Of a stretch of 32,507 nucleotides of DNA, positions 22,868-31,127 are shown one piece after another (position 1 is the stretch's first letter; every line of letters starts with the position of its first letter). Both the position numbers and the translations under genes were made by a program. Origin of the DNA: Pseudomonas sp. Irchel s3f7 (GTDB taxonomy: Bacteria; Pseudomonadota; Gammaproteobacteria; Pseudomonadales; Pseudomonadaceae); assembly GCF_900187615.1 (NCBI RefSeq), contig NZ_FYDO01000046.1, forward strand, positions 1-32,507. The letters are read 5' to 3'. Below the pieces are notes generated by a model. It worked only from the letters and a program-made list of their open reading frames with translations. It was not told the origin of the DNA and searched no databases.

Positions 22868-23608
22868 TTAGAACGTCTTGGTAGCGCTGGCGACAACGGT
22901 TGCCGAGCACAGGTCGTCATAGCCGTACCAGCCGGAACATTCGCTTTTCGACAGATCGGTGTCGACGTAGCTCAAGCCCCAGGTCACACCGACGAAGTCG
23001 CGGGTCAGTTTGGCTTCCCACTCGTAGTAAGACTCGCGGTTATCGCCACTGGCGGTCCAGAACGCCGGGTCTTTTACATCGTTGCGGCCAAAGCGCAGGT
23101 CCAGGCCGACTTCGGCCGGCAAGTCGATTTTGTAGCTGAGGTAGGTGTAAAGGGTGTCCTGGTCCTCGCCGAAGAAATTTGGCGTGTCCTCTGAGTAATA
23201 GGCACCCAGCTTCACGCCGTACACGTCGAGAACCGCGTACACCTCGCTGAGGTTGAATTCGGAGTTTTTCGGGTAGTCGTACTTCATGTAGCCGAGGTCC
23301 AGGCTGATCGCATCCGTCGCCTGCCAGTAGTAACCCGCGTAGTAATCACGTTCCTGCCGGGTGTCGTAACCGCCACCGAAATCGACGCTGGAAGTCCAGG
23401 CGCCGATGTACAGGCCGCTGCTGTGCAACAACGTAGCCCCGCCCTGCACTGCCGGATCGCCCAGGGATTGTGAAATGCCCCGGGTGCGGTAATCGCTGAC
23501 GACGCCCAGGGTCATCTCCAGGCTGAAATCATCGTTGAGGGTCAGGGCCTGGCTGGTCAGGGGGATCAGTGCCAGTGTCGCGAGGGTCAATGCTGAAAAT
23601 GCGTTCAT
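22868..23608 (-). CDS. TorF family putative outer-membrane porin
   Basis: A 246-residue beta-barrel protein with a signal peptide (MNAFSALTLATLALIPLTSQA). It has alternating short amphipathic strands ending in aromatic residues and a C-terminal Phe (ASATKTF), as expected for BAM-dependent insertion. The mature start SLEMTLGVVSDYRTRGISQSLGDPA is the hallmark of the Gcw_chp/TorF porin family, seen across Proteobacteria beside transport or metabolic genes. It should allow diffusion of a small solute through the outer membrane. The neighbours are NCS1 copy B and two periplasmic amidohydrolases, so an uptake role for their substrate is likely. Confidence 0.88.
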   Translation of the reverse strand: MNAFSALTLATLALIPLTSQALTLNDDFSLEMTLGVVSDYRTRGISQSLGDPAVQGGATLLHSSGLYIGAWTSSVDFGGGYDTRQERDYYAGYYWQATDAISLDLGYMKYDYPKNSEFNLSEVYAVLDVYGVKLGAYYSEDTPNFFGEDQDTLYTYLSYKIDLPAEVGLDLRFGRNDVKDPAFWTASGDNRESYYEWEAKLTRDFVGVTWGLSYVDTDLSKSECSGWYGYDDLCSATVVASATKTF

Positions 23609-23716
23609 ACAGTTCTCTTGTTGTTATGACGTACGGGGAATTTCAGGCATGGCGAAGCCTGGCCCCTCGCGCTACGAGGGGCTGGCCGTTTTCTACAGGT
23701 GTCGGGTGTACGCAGG
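23609..23716. other. Intercistronic hairpins between porin and amidohydrolase
   Basis: Two adjacent stems, CAGGC/GCCTG (23644-23661) and a 7-bp CCCCTCG/CGAGGGG (23663-23681), lie between the amidohydrolase stop and the porin start. No T run follows on the minus strand, so it looks like an mRNA-stability or attenuation element, not a full terminator. No gene is seen. Confidence 0.5.
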
Positions 23717-25456
23717 TCAGGACGCGGGGGCGTAGACTTGCTTGCCGGCGAAGAAGGTCTTCAGGACTTTGGTTTCGAACAGTTCGTCATCGCTGACCTT
23801 GAACACATCGCGGTCGAGGATGATCAGGTCAGCCTGTTTACCCGGTGCCAGCGAACCGATCTGCTGCTCCAGGCGCAAGGCTTTCGCCGCGTTGATGGTG
23901 TAGGCGTAGAACATGGTCTGGCGGTCGATGCTTTCCTTGGCATTGAGCACACCCAACGGCCCTTTGCGCGTGCTGGCCTGGGCGATGGCGTTGAACGGGT
24001 TAGCGCTCGACACCGGCCAGTCGCTGCCACCGGCAATCATCGCGCCGGCGTTATGCAAGGACCGCGCGGGATACTGGTAACCGTAGGCAAACGCGCTGAT
24101 GTAAGGCTTGACCAGTTCGACGGTGTAAGACTCGCCGGTGGCCCACAGCAGTTGCATCGAGGCGATCACGCCCAGTTGCTTGAAGCGTGGAAACTCCTTT
24201 GGATTAACCAATTGCAAGTGCGCGACGCTGTGCGGCACCGGCGTCGGGCTGAGCTTGCGCGCATACGCTACGCCATTGAGCGCCTCACGCACTGCGCGGT
24301 CGCCGACGGCGTGCATGTGCATGATCCAGCCGCGTTTTTCCGCCGCCACCACCAGTTCGCCAAAGTGCGCCGGGTCGGTCAGCAGTTGGCCGTCCTTGTG
24401 GCTGTTCTTGTACGGCACGACAACCGCCGCCGTTTGTCCCGGGAACTCGAGAATGCCGTCGACAAATATCTTCACACCGGGGAACGTCAGGTTAGGCACG
24501 CCTTCGAATTGCTTCATCACCGTGGCAATCACTTCCAGGTCGGCGGGTTTGCTTTTCGGGTTGGTGACCATCAACGCGGCGACGTGGGCGCTGAGTTCGC
24601 CGTTCTGCGACAGCTCCTTGTACAGCGGCAGTACGCCGACACTTTCCGCGGTCGCGTGGAAATCGAACAGCGAATCCTCACTGCCGCCGTTCGCCGCCGC
24701 GTCCATCCAGGCCGTGACGCCGTATTGATTGTTGATTTTCACCGCCTCGCGAGCGGCTTTGAGCATCGCTTCCGGGGTAGGTGCCGGAACACCGTTGCGC
24801 ACCACGTCCCAGCGGGATTCGGCAAAGTAGCCGTTAGGGGTGAAGTCCGCTTCATGGCCGATGTAACCGCGCTCTTTCTCCGGCAGGCTTTTCACCAGCG
24901 CCGCGTCGATGTTCAAGCGCTTGAGCATCGCGTTGTTGGCCCAGCCGGTGTGGCCGTCGATGCCGCTGAACACAATCGGCTGATCGGCCCAGCGTCCCTG
25001 GTTGAACACCTTGCCCAGTTCACGGGCTTTCTCCCAATAGGCCGAACTGACCCCGGCCACGCTGATCACGTCACCGGACCGGGCACGCCCGGCCTTGTCC
25101 TCTTCGATCAACCATTGCTCCAGTTCCGGCATGGGTTTGACCTCGTCCAGCAGGTTGGCTTTCATGCTGTCGAAAGCGCCCGAGACCGGGTGACTGTGGG
25201 TGTCGATCATGCCAGGCATCAAGACTTTGCCCGCCAGGTCGATGCGCTGGGTCTTGGCATCGGCCAGGGCATTGATTTCGGCATCGCTGCCGGCTTTAAG
25301 AATTTTGCCGTCCTGGACTGCCACGGCTTGCACCAGGCCTTGGCCAGGCTCGGCGGTGAAGACCTTGCCGTTGAACAACACCAGGTCGGCGGCGGCCATC
25401 GCCGGCACCGAGGAGATGGCCAACGCAGCGGCCAACAGGTTTGGAATCAATCGCAT
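23717..25456 (-). CDS. Exported amidohydrolase, YtcJ-like (Amidohydro_3), copy 1
   Basis: A 579-residue metal-dependent hydrolase with a signal peptide (MRLIPNLLAAALAISSVPAMA). The TIM-barrel metal motif is MIDTHSHP (H87, H89); further metal or catalytic segments are MHMHAVGDRAVREAL and GGSDWPVSS, as in YtcJ/Amidohydro_3 proteins. The N- and C-terminal beta-sandwich pieces (DLVLFNGKVFTAE, GKQADLIILDRDVFKV) are complete. The family hydrolyses C-N or C-O bonds in amides, esters or cyclic ureides; the substrate here is unknown, and a periplasmic location is predicted. The ATG at 25456 begins the signal peptide. It follows copy 2 by 19 bp (one operon) and precedes the porin. Confidence 0.9.
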   Translation of the reverse strand: MRLIPNLLAAALAISSVPAMAAADLVLFNGKVFTAEPGQGLVQAVAVQDGKILKAGSDAEINALADAKTQRIDLAGKVLMPGMIDTHSHPVSGAFDSMKANLLDEVKPMPELEQWLIEEDKAGRARSGDVISVAGVSSAYWEKARELGKVFNQGRWADQPIVFSGIDGHTGWANNAMLKRLNIDAALVKSLPEKERGYIGHEADFTPNGYFAESRWDVVRNGVPAPTPEAMLKAAREAVKINNQYGVTAWMDAAANGGSEDSLFDFHATAESVGVLPLYKELSQNGELSAHVAALMVTNPKSKPADLEVIATVMKQFEGVPNLTFPGVKIFVDGILEFPGQTAAVVVPYKNSHKDGQLLTDPAHFGELVVAAEKRGWIMHMHAVGDRAVREALNGVAYARKLSPTPVPHSVAHLQLVNPKEFPRFKQLGVIASMQLLWATGESYTVELVKPYISAFAYGYQYPARSLHNAGAMIAGGSDWPVSSANPFNAIAQASTRKGPLGVLNAKESIDRQTMFYAYTINAAKALRLEQQIGSLAPGKQADLIILDRDVFKVSDDELFETKVLKTFFAGKQVYAPAS

Positions 25457-25475
25457 CAGAACGCTCTCTGGTTTT

Positions 25476-27335
25476 TTATTGGGCGGATCGGGAAATGACA
25501 GACTGGGAAGCGACTTGCGGCGCAGTCCCCTGAAACGGTGCCTTGGCCCACACGACCTTGCCGCCAACCACCGTCAGCAGCACCTGGTTACGGCCGAGTT
25601 CTTCCTCGGGCACCTGCATGAAGTTCTTGTCCAGCACGATCAGGTCGGCGAATTTGCCGACTTCGAGCGAGCCGACCACCTTGTCCAGTTTCAACTGTTC
25701 GGCGGAATTGAGCGTGATGCTGCGCAGCACATCGCTGCGCGACAGCGCCGGGTCGGCGTTCAACCGTCCTGCGTACTTGAGGCCATAGCTGTGCGGGTTG
25801 GTCGGATCGCCGGAGCGAGTGACACCGACTTTCAGCGCCAGGAACTCATCGAGGGGATCGACCGGCCAGTCGCTGCCATACGCCACTCGGCCACCGGCGC
25901 GGGCGATGCTGCCCGAGGGTTCCATGCGCGCAAAACGTGCGGCGCCCAAGTGTTCGTTGGTGCCGTCGACCGTGGACGGTGCTTGCTGGGCCCACTGGAA
26001 AGACATGTTGGCGGTGACGTCGAGTGCCTTGAAGCGCGGATAGTCTGCGGGGTCGACCGACTCGGCATGGGTGATCGCCGGGCGAAAGCCGTTGCCGGGC
26101 AGTTGCTGGCGCACGTACTCGATGCCATTGAGCGAGTCACGGACTGCGCGGTCACCGGTCGCGTGCAGGTGCGGATCCAGACCCGCCTGCACCGCTTGCA
26201 GCAACAATGGCTTGAGCACTTGCGGCGGGAAATACAGCTCGCCGACGTTGTGCCCCGGCGTCCATTTCGGTGCTGCCTCGGAGCCGGTGTTGCTCAGGTA
26301 GGGGCTCAACATGGCGCCGGTGTCTGCCGGGGCATTGATGATGCCGTCCATGAACAGTTTGACGTGACGCATGTTCACGCCCGGTGCGACCTTCACTTCG
26401 CCCTGATCGTAAGTGCTGGCCAGTGCCTTGGCCTCGGCGATGGTTTTCGCCGGGTCGGCGATGGCGGCTGCGGGGTCAAGCTTGATCGCCAGCAAGGCCC
26501 GGGCAGTCAGCTCGCCGGACTTTTGCAGGCTGGTGAAGGCTTTGCCATTTTCCGGTCCTGACAGCGCGTCGAAGAAACTGGTGATGCCTTGCTGGCGCAT
26601 GGCGTCGAGGGCGGCACGGATCTGATTGAGTTTTTCCGCTTCGGTGGCTGCTGGCACCACGGCGGCCATCGACTCGGCGGCGCCGTCTTCGCAGATGCCG
26701 TTCGGGTTGCCGGCGCTGTCACGGCGGTACTTGCCGTCTTCTGGGTCGGCGGTGCTCTTGCTGATCCCGGCCACTTCCAGGCCCCGGGAGTTGGTCAGGA
26801 TGGTGTGGAAATCGGTGGAGCGCACCTGAATGGGGCGTTTGGTCTTGAGCGCGTCCAGGGTCGATTTGTCGGCGTCGCCGTCGAGCCCGGTCATGCCCAT
26901 GCGGTCCCAACTGCCGACTTCGAGCCACACGTCCGGGCCCTTGTCCTTGTCGGCATCGAGGCAGGCCTGAATATTCGCCTGGAACTGCGCACGGGTCAGG
27001 GTCTGGTATTTCAGGTCGCACAAGGTTATGGCGCGACCGCCGTCACCCGGGTGCATATGCGCATCGACGAAGCCCGGCATCAGCATGCGCCCGCCCAGGT
27101 CGATCAGTTGCGTCTGTTTGCCGATGTAGTCGTCAAGGCCCGCGTCGTTGCCGACATAGACAATCTTGCCGCCCGAGACCGCAATCGCCTGCTGCACGGA
27201 GTTCTGGCCATCGACGGTGTAGACGTAGCCATTGCGCATGACCAGGTCGGCGGGAGTCGCCGCCAACGCCATGCCGGACAATGCCGTCGTCGCCGCGACG
27301 GCAACAAAAAGCCTGGAAAGTCTCAAATGCCTCAC
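25476..27335 (-). CDS. Exported amidohydrolase, YtcJ-like (Amidohydro_3), copy 2
   Basis: A 619-residue amidohydrolase with a signal peptide (MRHLRLSRLFVAVAATTALS, cleavage near ALA at 25). It has the metal motif FVDAHMHP (H93, H95), HLHATGDRAVRDSL and YGSDWPVDP, and an intact terminal beta-sandwich (SLEVGKFADLIVLD). It is paralogous to the next gene but with a longer insert after the HxH motif, so the two may act on different substrates or in sequence. The start is a GTG at 27335, chosen because the signal peptide begins there; the AGGGG before it is a modest ribosome site. The promoter region upstream has two dyads (27381-27409) and the LuxR regulator gene. Confidence 0.9.
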   Translation of the reverse strand: MRHLRLSRLFVAVAATTALSGMALAATPADLVMRNGYVYTVDGQNSVQQAIAVSGGKIVYVGNDAGLDDYIGKQTQLIDLGGRMLMPGFVDAHMHPGDGGRAITLCDLKYQTLTRAQFQANIQACLDADKDKGPDVWLEVGSWDRMGMTGLDGDADKSTLDALKTKRPIQVRSTDFHTILTNSRGLEVAGISKSTADPEDGKYRRDSAGNPNGICEDGAAESMAAVVPAATEAEKLNQIRAALDAMRQQGITSFFDALSGPENGKAFTSLQKSGELTARALLAIKLDPAAAIADPAKTIAEAKALASTYDQGEVKVAPGVNMRHVKLFMDGIINAPADTGAMLSPYLSNTGSEAAPKWTPGHNVGELYFPPQVLKPLLLQAVQAGLDPHLHATGDRAVRDSLNGIEYVRQQLPGNGFRPAITHAESVDPADYPRFKALDVTANMSFQWAQQAPSTVDGTNEHLGAARFARMEPSGSIARAGGRVAYGSDWPVDPLDEFLALKVGVTRSGDPTNPHSYGLKYAGRLNADPALSRSDVLRSITLNSAEQLKLDKVVGSLEVGKFADLIVLDKNFMQVPEEELGRNQVLLTVVGGKVVWAKAPFQGTAPQVASQSVISRSAQ

Positions 27336-27380
27336 CCCTGTTCTTATTGTTTTGAAGCGGCCCGAAGCGACTGCACAAGC

Positions 27381-27409
27381 CCCTGATAGACAGGGCCTAC
27401 CCTATAGGG
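27381..27409. promoter_or_regulatory. Two adjacent dyads before the amidohydrolase operon
   Basis: CCCTGATAGACAGGG (27381-27395) and CCCTATAGGG (27400-27409) are both perfect dyads with CCCT/AGGG ends and centres about 16 bp apart. They lie 46-75 bp upstream of the amidohydrolase GTG and are a likely binding site for the adjacent LuxR-type regulator. A further perfect 14-bp palindrome CGCGATTAATCGCG (27468-27481) covers the luxR-type gene's stop. Confidence 0.5.
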
Positions 27410-27472
27410 CGCAGCGCTCGAATGGACCTCTGCAAATGAGGAGGGGTGAGGCAAATAGTTGAAATAACGCGA

Positions 27473-28498
27473 TTAATCGCGGCGCGCAGACTCCATCAGC
27501 GAACCGGGCGAACGCAGGACTGAACCGAGTTCAACCTTGCTTTTCACGCCGAGCTGCAAATAGCAATTGCGCAGATAAGTACGCACGGTCGCCGGGCTCA
27601 GGGACAGCAGTTTGGCGATTTCCTTGTAGGAGTGACCCGCGGCGAACAACATCGCCGCCGTGCGCTCCCGAGGCGCCAGGCCTTCGGCCCGCGACGGTGC
27701 TTCGAGGGACAAGATGACATGCTCGGCGTTGGGGCTCAGGGTCAACGCGCAACGACCCAGACGCACCACGCAAGGTGCTTTTTGCAACTGCGAGACGACT
27801 TCGACCGGCAGTATCGAGCCATTCCAGCCAGGCAGTTCACGTTGAATCGCCGCGCACAACCGCGCACCGACATACAGCAAGCTGCCGTCCAGGCGCGCAA
27901 TGCCGAAGTCGCTCGCGCCATCATCGGTATCGAAGCGGATCATGTCCTGCACCTGAAACCGCCACAGCTGGAACAGATGATCACAGAACGCCGAAAACAG
28001 CTCGGCTTCGTGTTCATCGAAATGCTGTTCATGCTGGCCGCGGTAGAGACAGACGAAGAACATCAAGCCACTTTCGGGCAACTCAAAGGTGATGCTCATC
28101 AAGTGGTAGAGATCGTAGCGCCGGGCGAAATCGTTGACAGCCTCGCACGGGTCGTTGAACCCCATATCACGCACCACCTCGCCGGGCTGGCTCAGGGTGG
28201 TATGGGAGAACTGATCGTTGGCCGCGACCGGATGCCATTCAGCGGCAAAGGATTCGGGGAGGTTGATGCTGCCGTGCATCCAGCTCTGCGGTGCAACATT
28301 GGGACCCGCTGTGGACATCTCGCCCCACCAGGCCGACGCGAACGGCACCAGTTGACCGAAGGCCTGCAAGCCTTCGGCGATAAACCGCGATGCACCGCTT
28401 TCCCGCGCCAGCCGTCCAACGTGCAACACGCAGCGATTGAACGCCTTCAGCGTGGCCATGGACGTGCTGTCACCGGCCTTGATCCCCTCCTCCATCAT
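27473..28498 (-). CDS. LuxR-type (GerE HTH) transcriptional regulator
   Basis: About 341 residues. The C-terminal 60 residues form a LuxR/GerE helix-turn-helix (LAPRERTAAMLFAAGHSYKEIAKLLSLSPATVRTYLRNCYLQLGV). The N-terminal 280 residues are not a receiver or autoinducer domain and look like a PAS/GAF-type sensory region with aromatic-rich stretches (WWGEMSTAG, HLFQLWRFQV). The start is uncertain: the frame opens at a GTG (28576), but the ATG pair at 28498/28495 lies closer to the likely domain start; no strong ribosome site is seen at any of them. It sits before the amidohydrolase-porin-permease series and probably controls it through the dyads at 27381-27409. Confidence 0.8.
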   Translation of the reverse strand: MMEEGIKAGDSTSMATLKAFNRCVLHVGRLARESGASRFIAEGLQAFGQLVPFASAWWGEMSTAGPNVAPQSWMHGSINLPESFAAEWHPVAANDQFSHTTLSQPGEVVRDMGFNDPCEAVNDFARRYDLYHLMSITFELPESGLMFFVCLYRGQHEQHFDEHEAELFSAFCDHLFQLWRFQVQDMIRFDTDDGASDFGIARLDGSLLYVGARLCAAIQRELPGWNGSILPVEVVSQLQKAPCVVRLGRCALTLSPNAEHVILSLEAPSRAEGLAPRERTAAMLFAAGHSYKEIAKLLSLSPATVRTYLRNCYLQLGVKSKVELGSVLRSPGSLMESARRD

Positions 28499-28590
28499 TG
28501 CGATCCCGTTCACTGCATGGTTTTTGTTTTTTATCGTCTGGACGATGCCATAGGCCCGGGAATGGGTCCAGCTCACTTTGACATCAGCAG

Positions 28591-29433
28591 TTACAAACCG
28601 CTGTTCAGCCCGTACAACGAGGGTCGGCGGTCCTTATGCAGATCATTGCCCGCGCTGATACGCTTGTTGCGCGCTTCGGCGAGATTCAGCGTCGCCAGCA
28701 AAATTTGCTCGCCGCCCTGCTCTGCCGGCCCGGCCAACGGATAACCGTCGGCGTCGACAATGACCGAGCCCTGCACCCAACCGACACCACGCTCGTGACC
28801 GTAACGGTCACACGCGGCGATGAACATACGATTGACCGAGGCATTGGCCTGCACCCGCAGGACTTCGGCCGGACGCTCGGTTTGCGGTCGCGGGCCGTCG
28901 GGCCAGTTGACCGGGGCGCACAGCAAGTCAGCGCCAGCCAGTGCGGGCAGACGAACCCATTCGGGGAACTCCAGGTCGTAGCAAATCAGCATACCGAGGC
29001 GTCCATGGACTGTCTCAACCACCGGGGGCGCGGCATCGCCGGGGGTGAAGAGGTCCTTCTCGGCATCCCACAAATGCGCCTTGCGGTACACCGCCCGCAG
29101 CCCGTTGGCGTCGATCATCGCTGCGCTGTTGGCCAGTCCGTCACCTTCCAGGCGCTCGCAGAATCCGCCAACGATCACCAGGTTCAACTCGCAGGCCAGC
29201 CCTTGCCACAACTGCAACGTTGGCCCATCGACCGTTTCCGCCAAAGACAGCGCTTCCTCACGATCGGCAAACAGGTAGCCGCTCTGCACCAGTTCGGGCA
29301 GCACTACGACTTGGGCGCCCTGATGGGCCGCCTGACGAATCGCACGCTCGGTGAGTGTGCGGTTGTAGGCCAGGTCGCCTATTTTCGGCGCCAGTTGGCA
29401 GCAGGCAACCACGGTATTTTTCGTGCTGTTCAA
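28591..29433 (-). CDS. Carbon-nitrogen hydrolase (nitrilase superfamily)
   Basis: A 280-residue cytoplasmic amidase with the Glu-Lys-Cys triad of the family: E47 in LPELVQSGY, K118 in YRKAHLWD and C151 in LICYDLEFPE. It belongs to the amidase/N-carbamoyl/beta-ureidopropionase-like branches rather than true nitrilases (inference from the context NGLRAVYRKAHLW and CYDLEFPE). It starts at TTG (29433) with GGAGG 7 nt upstream, and the TTG overlaps the NCS1 copy C stop (TTGA), so translation is coupled. With an NCS1 importer it suggests uptake and hydrolysis of a ureide, carbamoyl compound or amide. Confidence 0.88.
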   Translation of the reverse strand: MNSTKNTVVACCQLAPKIGDLAYNRTLTERAIRQAAHQGAQVVVLPELVQSGYLFADREEALSLAETVDGPTLQLWQGLACELNLVIVGGFCERLEGDGLANSAAMIDANGLRAVYRKAHLWDAEKDLFTPGDAAPPVVETVHGRLGMLICYDLEFPEWVRLPALAGADLLCAPVNWPDGPRPQTERPAEVLRVQANASVNRMFIAACDRYGHERGVGWVQGSVIVDADGYPLAGPAEQGGEQILLATLNLAEARNKRISAGNDLHKDRRPSLYGLNSGL

Positions 29434-30929
29434 CGCCCTGCCTCCGCAGATGAATGGGTCATGGCGACAATATCTTGCTCGGTCAGCGCATCGATCACTC
29501 GACGTTCGGCCACCAGGTCAAGCGAGCGGCTGAGCAGGTAATACGTCAGGCCCGAGACCGCCAGCCCCACCAGCCAAGCGATGTCCACGCCTTCCAGCAC
29601 TCGTGCCAGTGGACCGACGAAGACCTCTTTGCCGGCGGCGGCGTCAAAAATGTAGAAAAACGGCACCATGGCGGCGAAGCCGATCAGGTAGGAAACGATG
29701 CCGCGAAATTGCCAGGCGCCGTAGATGCCCTTCGGCGTGAAGAAATGCGGGATCGCGTAGCGACCTTTTCGCACGAAGAAGTAATCCACCAGATTCACGG
29801 CTGTCCACGGCACGAGGAAGTACAACAACAACACAAGGAAGGTGTTCAACAGGGCGATGCCGTCACCTTTGATCGACAGCACGCAGGTCAGCAGAATGAG
29901 GCTGATCACACTGATCGACAGCACGCGGGCGCGGGGTGTCGGGGTAATTTTCCGGATCGAGTCGACACCGGTCAGCAGTGTCAACATGGCACTGTAGGTG
30001 TTGAGCGCAATGATCGGCAAAAAGCCCAGCACCGAGACAATCACCAGCAGATTGCCCAGCCCCGGCACCATCGACGAGCCGACCTGATTCAACGCAACCA
30101 GCGCATCCGCGGCTTTCAACTCCTGAGCCAGCCACGCGCCGAGACCGATCATCCAGCTGCCCGACAACGAGGCGCCGATAAACACCGCTGCGATGAGTTT
30201 TTTTCGGCTGGTATTTTTCGGCAGGTAACGGGAATAGTCGGACACGTACGGCGCATAGGAAATGTTGTAGCTGGCGCCGATGGCAAACAGCGTGGCGAAG
30301 GCGACCCAGTTGAAACCGAGATCGGTCGCCGGGGTAACGCCTTCGGAACCTGCACCGAACATCAGGGCGATGGTCACCAGCGCGTACAGCGGCAAGGTCG
30401 CGAGCAACGCCCACTTGAACGCCTTGTGCATCAGGTCGTGGCCGTAGATCGATAACAACGCGCCGATCAGTACCACGGTCACGGCGACGATGGTCGGGTC
30501 GATGCCGAACACGTGTTCCAGGCCGTTCATGATCAGCGAGATGTTCACGACGTTAAAGCCGACAAATACAAACATCGTCGCCATCAAGGCCAGGATCACC
30601 CCGCGATAGCCGAACTGGGCGCGGGACTGGATCATCTGCGGCAGGCCCATTTCCGGCCCTTGGGAACCGTGAAATGCCATAAAGATGGTGCCGAACATGA
30701 TGCCCAGCGCGCCAGCCAACAGGGTCCACATCGCCGACAAGCCAAGGCTCGGGCCGACGAAACCGATGGAGATGGTGAAGAAATGGAAGTTGCCGAGAAA
30801 CCAGAACGGCCCCTGGCTGCTGAGTTTGGCGTGACGCTCGTTTTCCGGAATGTAGTCGATGGAATGGCCTTCGATGGCCAACCCGCCGCTCGCCTCGGTG
30901 GCGTGCGCAGACACTGGGGAACCTGACAT
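29430..30929 (-). CDS. NCS1 family cytosine/purine/hydantoin-type permease (copy C)
   Basis: A 499-residue 12-helix symporter, closely similar to copy A. Shared segments include EGHSID-IPENER, LSSQGPFWFLGNFHFF, FMAFHGSQGPEMGLPQMIQS, ASYNISYAPYVSDYSRYLPK and PWTAVNLVDYFFVRKGRY. Copies A and C therefore arose from a fairly recent common ancestor and probably carry related substrates. AGGAA lies 7 nt before the ATG. It is divergent from the second LysR gene (198-bp gap) and translationally coupled to the nitrilase-family gene, so it is the importer for that enzyme's substrate. Confidence 0.92.
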   Translation of the reverse strand: MSGSPVSAHATEASGGLAIEGHSIDYIPENERHAKLSSQGPFWFLGNFHFFTISIGFVGPSLGLSAMWTLLAGALGIMFGTIFMAFHGSQGPEMGLPQMIQSRAQFGYRGVILALMATMFVFVGFNVVNISLIMNGLEHVFGIDPTIVAVTVVLIGALLSIYGHDLMHKAFKWALLATLPLYALVTIALMFGAGSEGVTPATDLGFNWVAFATLFAIGASYNISYAPYVSDYSRYLPKNTSRKKLIAAVFIGASLSGSWMIGLGAWLAQELKAADALVALNQVGSSMVPGLGNLLVIVSVLGFLPIIALNTYSAMLTLLTGVDSIRKITPTPRARVLSISVISLILLTCVLSIKGDGIALLNTFLVLLLYFLVPWTAVNLVDYFFVRKGRYAIPHFFTPKGIYGAWQFRGIVSYLIGFAAMVPFFYIFDAAAGKEVFVGPLARVLEGVDIAWLVGLAVSGLTYYLLSRSLDLVAERRVIDALTEQDIVAMTHSSAEAGR

Positions 30930-31059
30930 ACGATTGTTCCTATGCAGTTATTTATTGTTTTTGTGGGCGTTGCGCTCGTTTCGAGGTCTGGATCAGGTGA
31001 AACTCCAGAAAAATCTGACGATGACGCTGCTTTCACGGCAATGTAGGCCGTCGAACAGA

Positions 31060-31107
31060 GCGATAAAATATCGCAGGCACACTGTTCACATAGATAAAGA
31101 CCTATGT
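31060..31107. promoter_or_regulatory. Dyads in the NCS1-C/LysR divergent region
   Basis: GCGATAAAATATCGC (31060-31074, 6-bp arms) and ACATAGATAAAGACCTATGT (31088-31107, 6-bp arms around 8 bp) lie just upstream of the LysR start. They are candidate binding sites for that LysR. Neither gives the exact T-N11-A spacing, so the operator role is tentative. Confidence 0.45.
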
Positions 31108-31127
31108 AACGCGCATCGGGAGCGACC

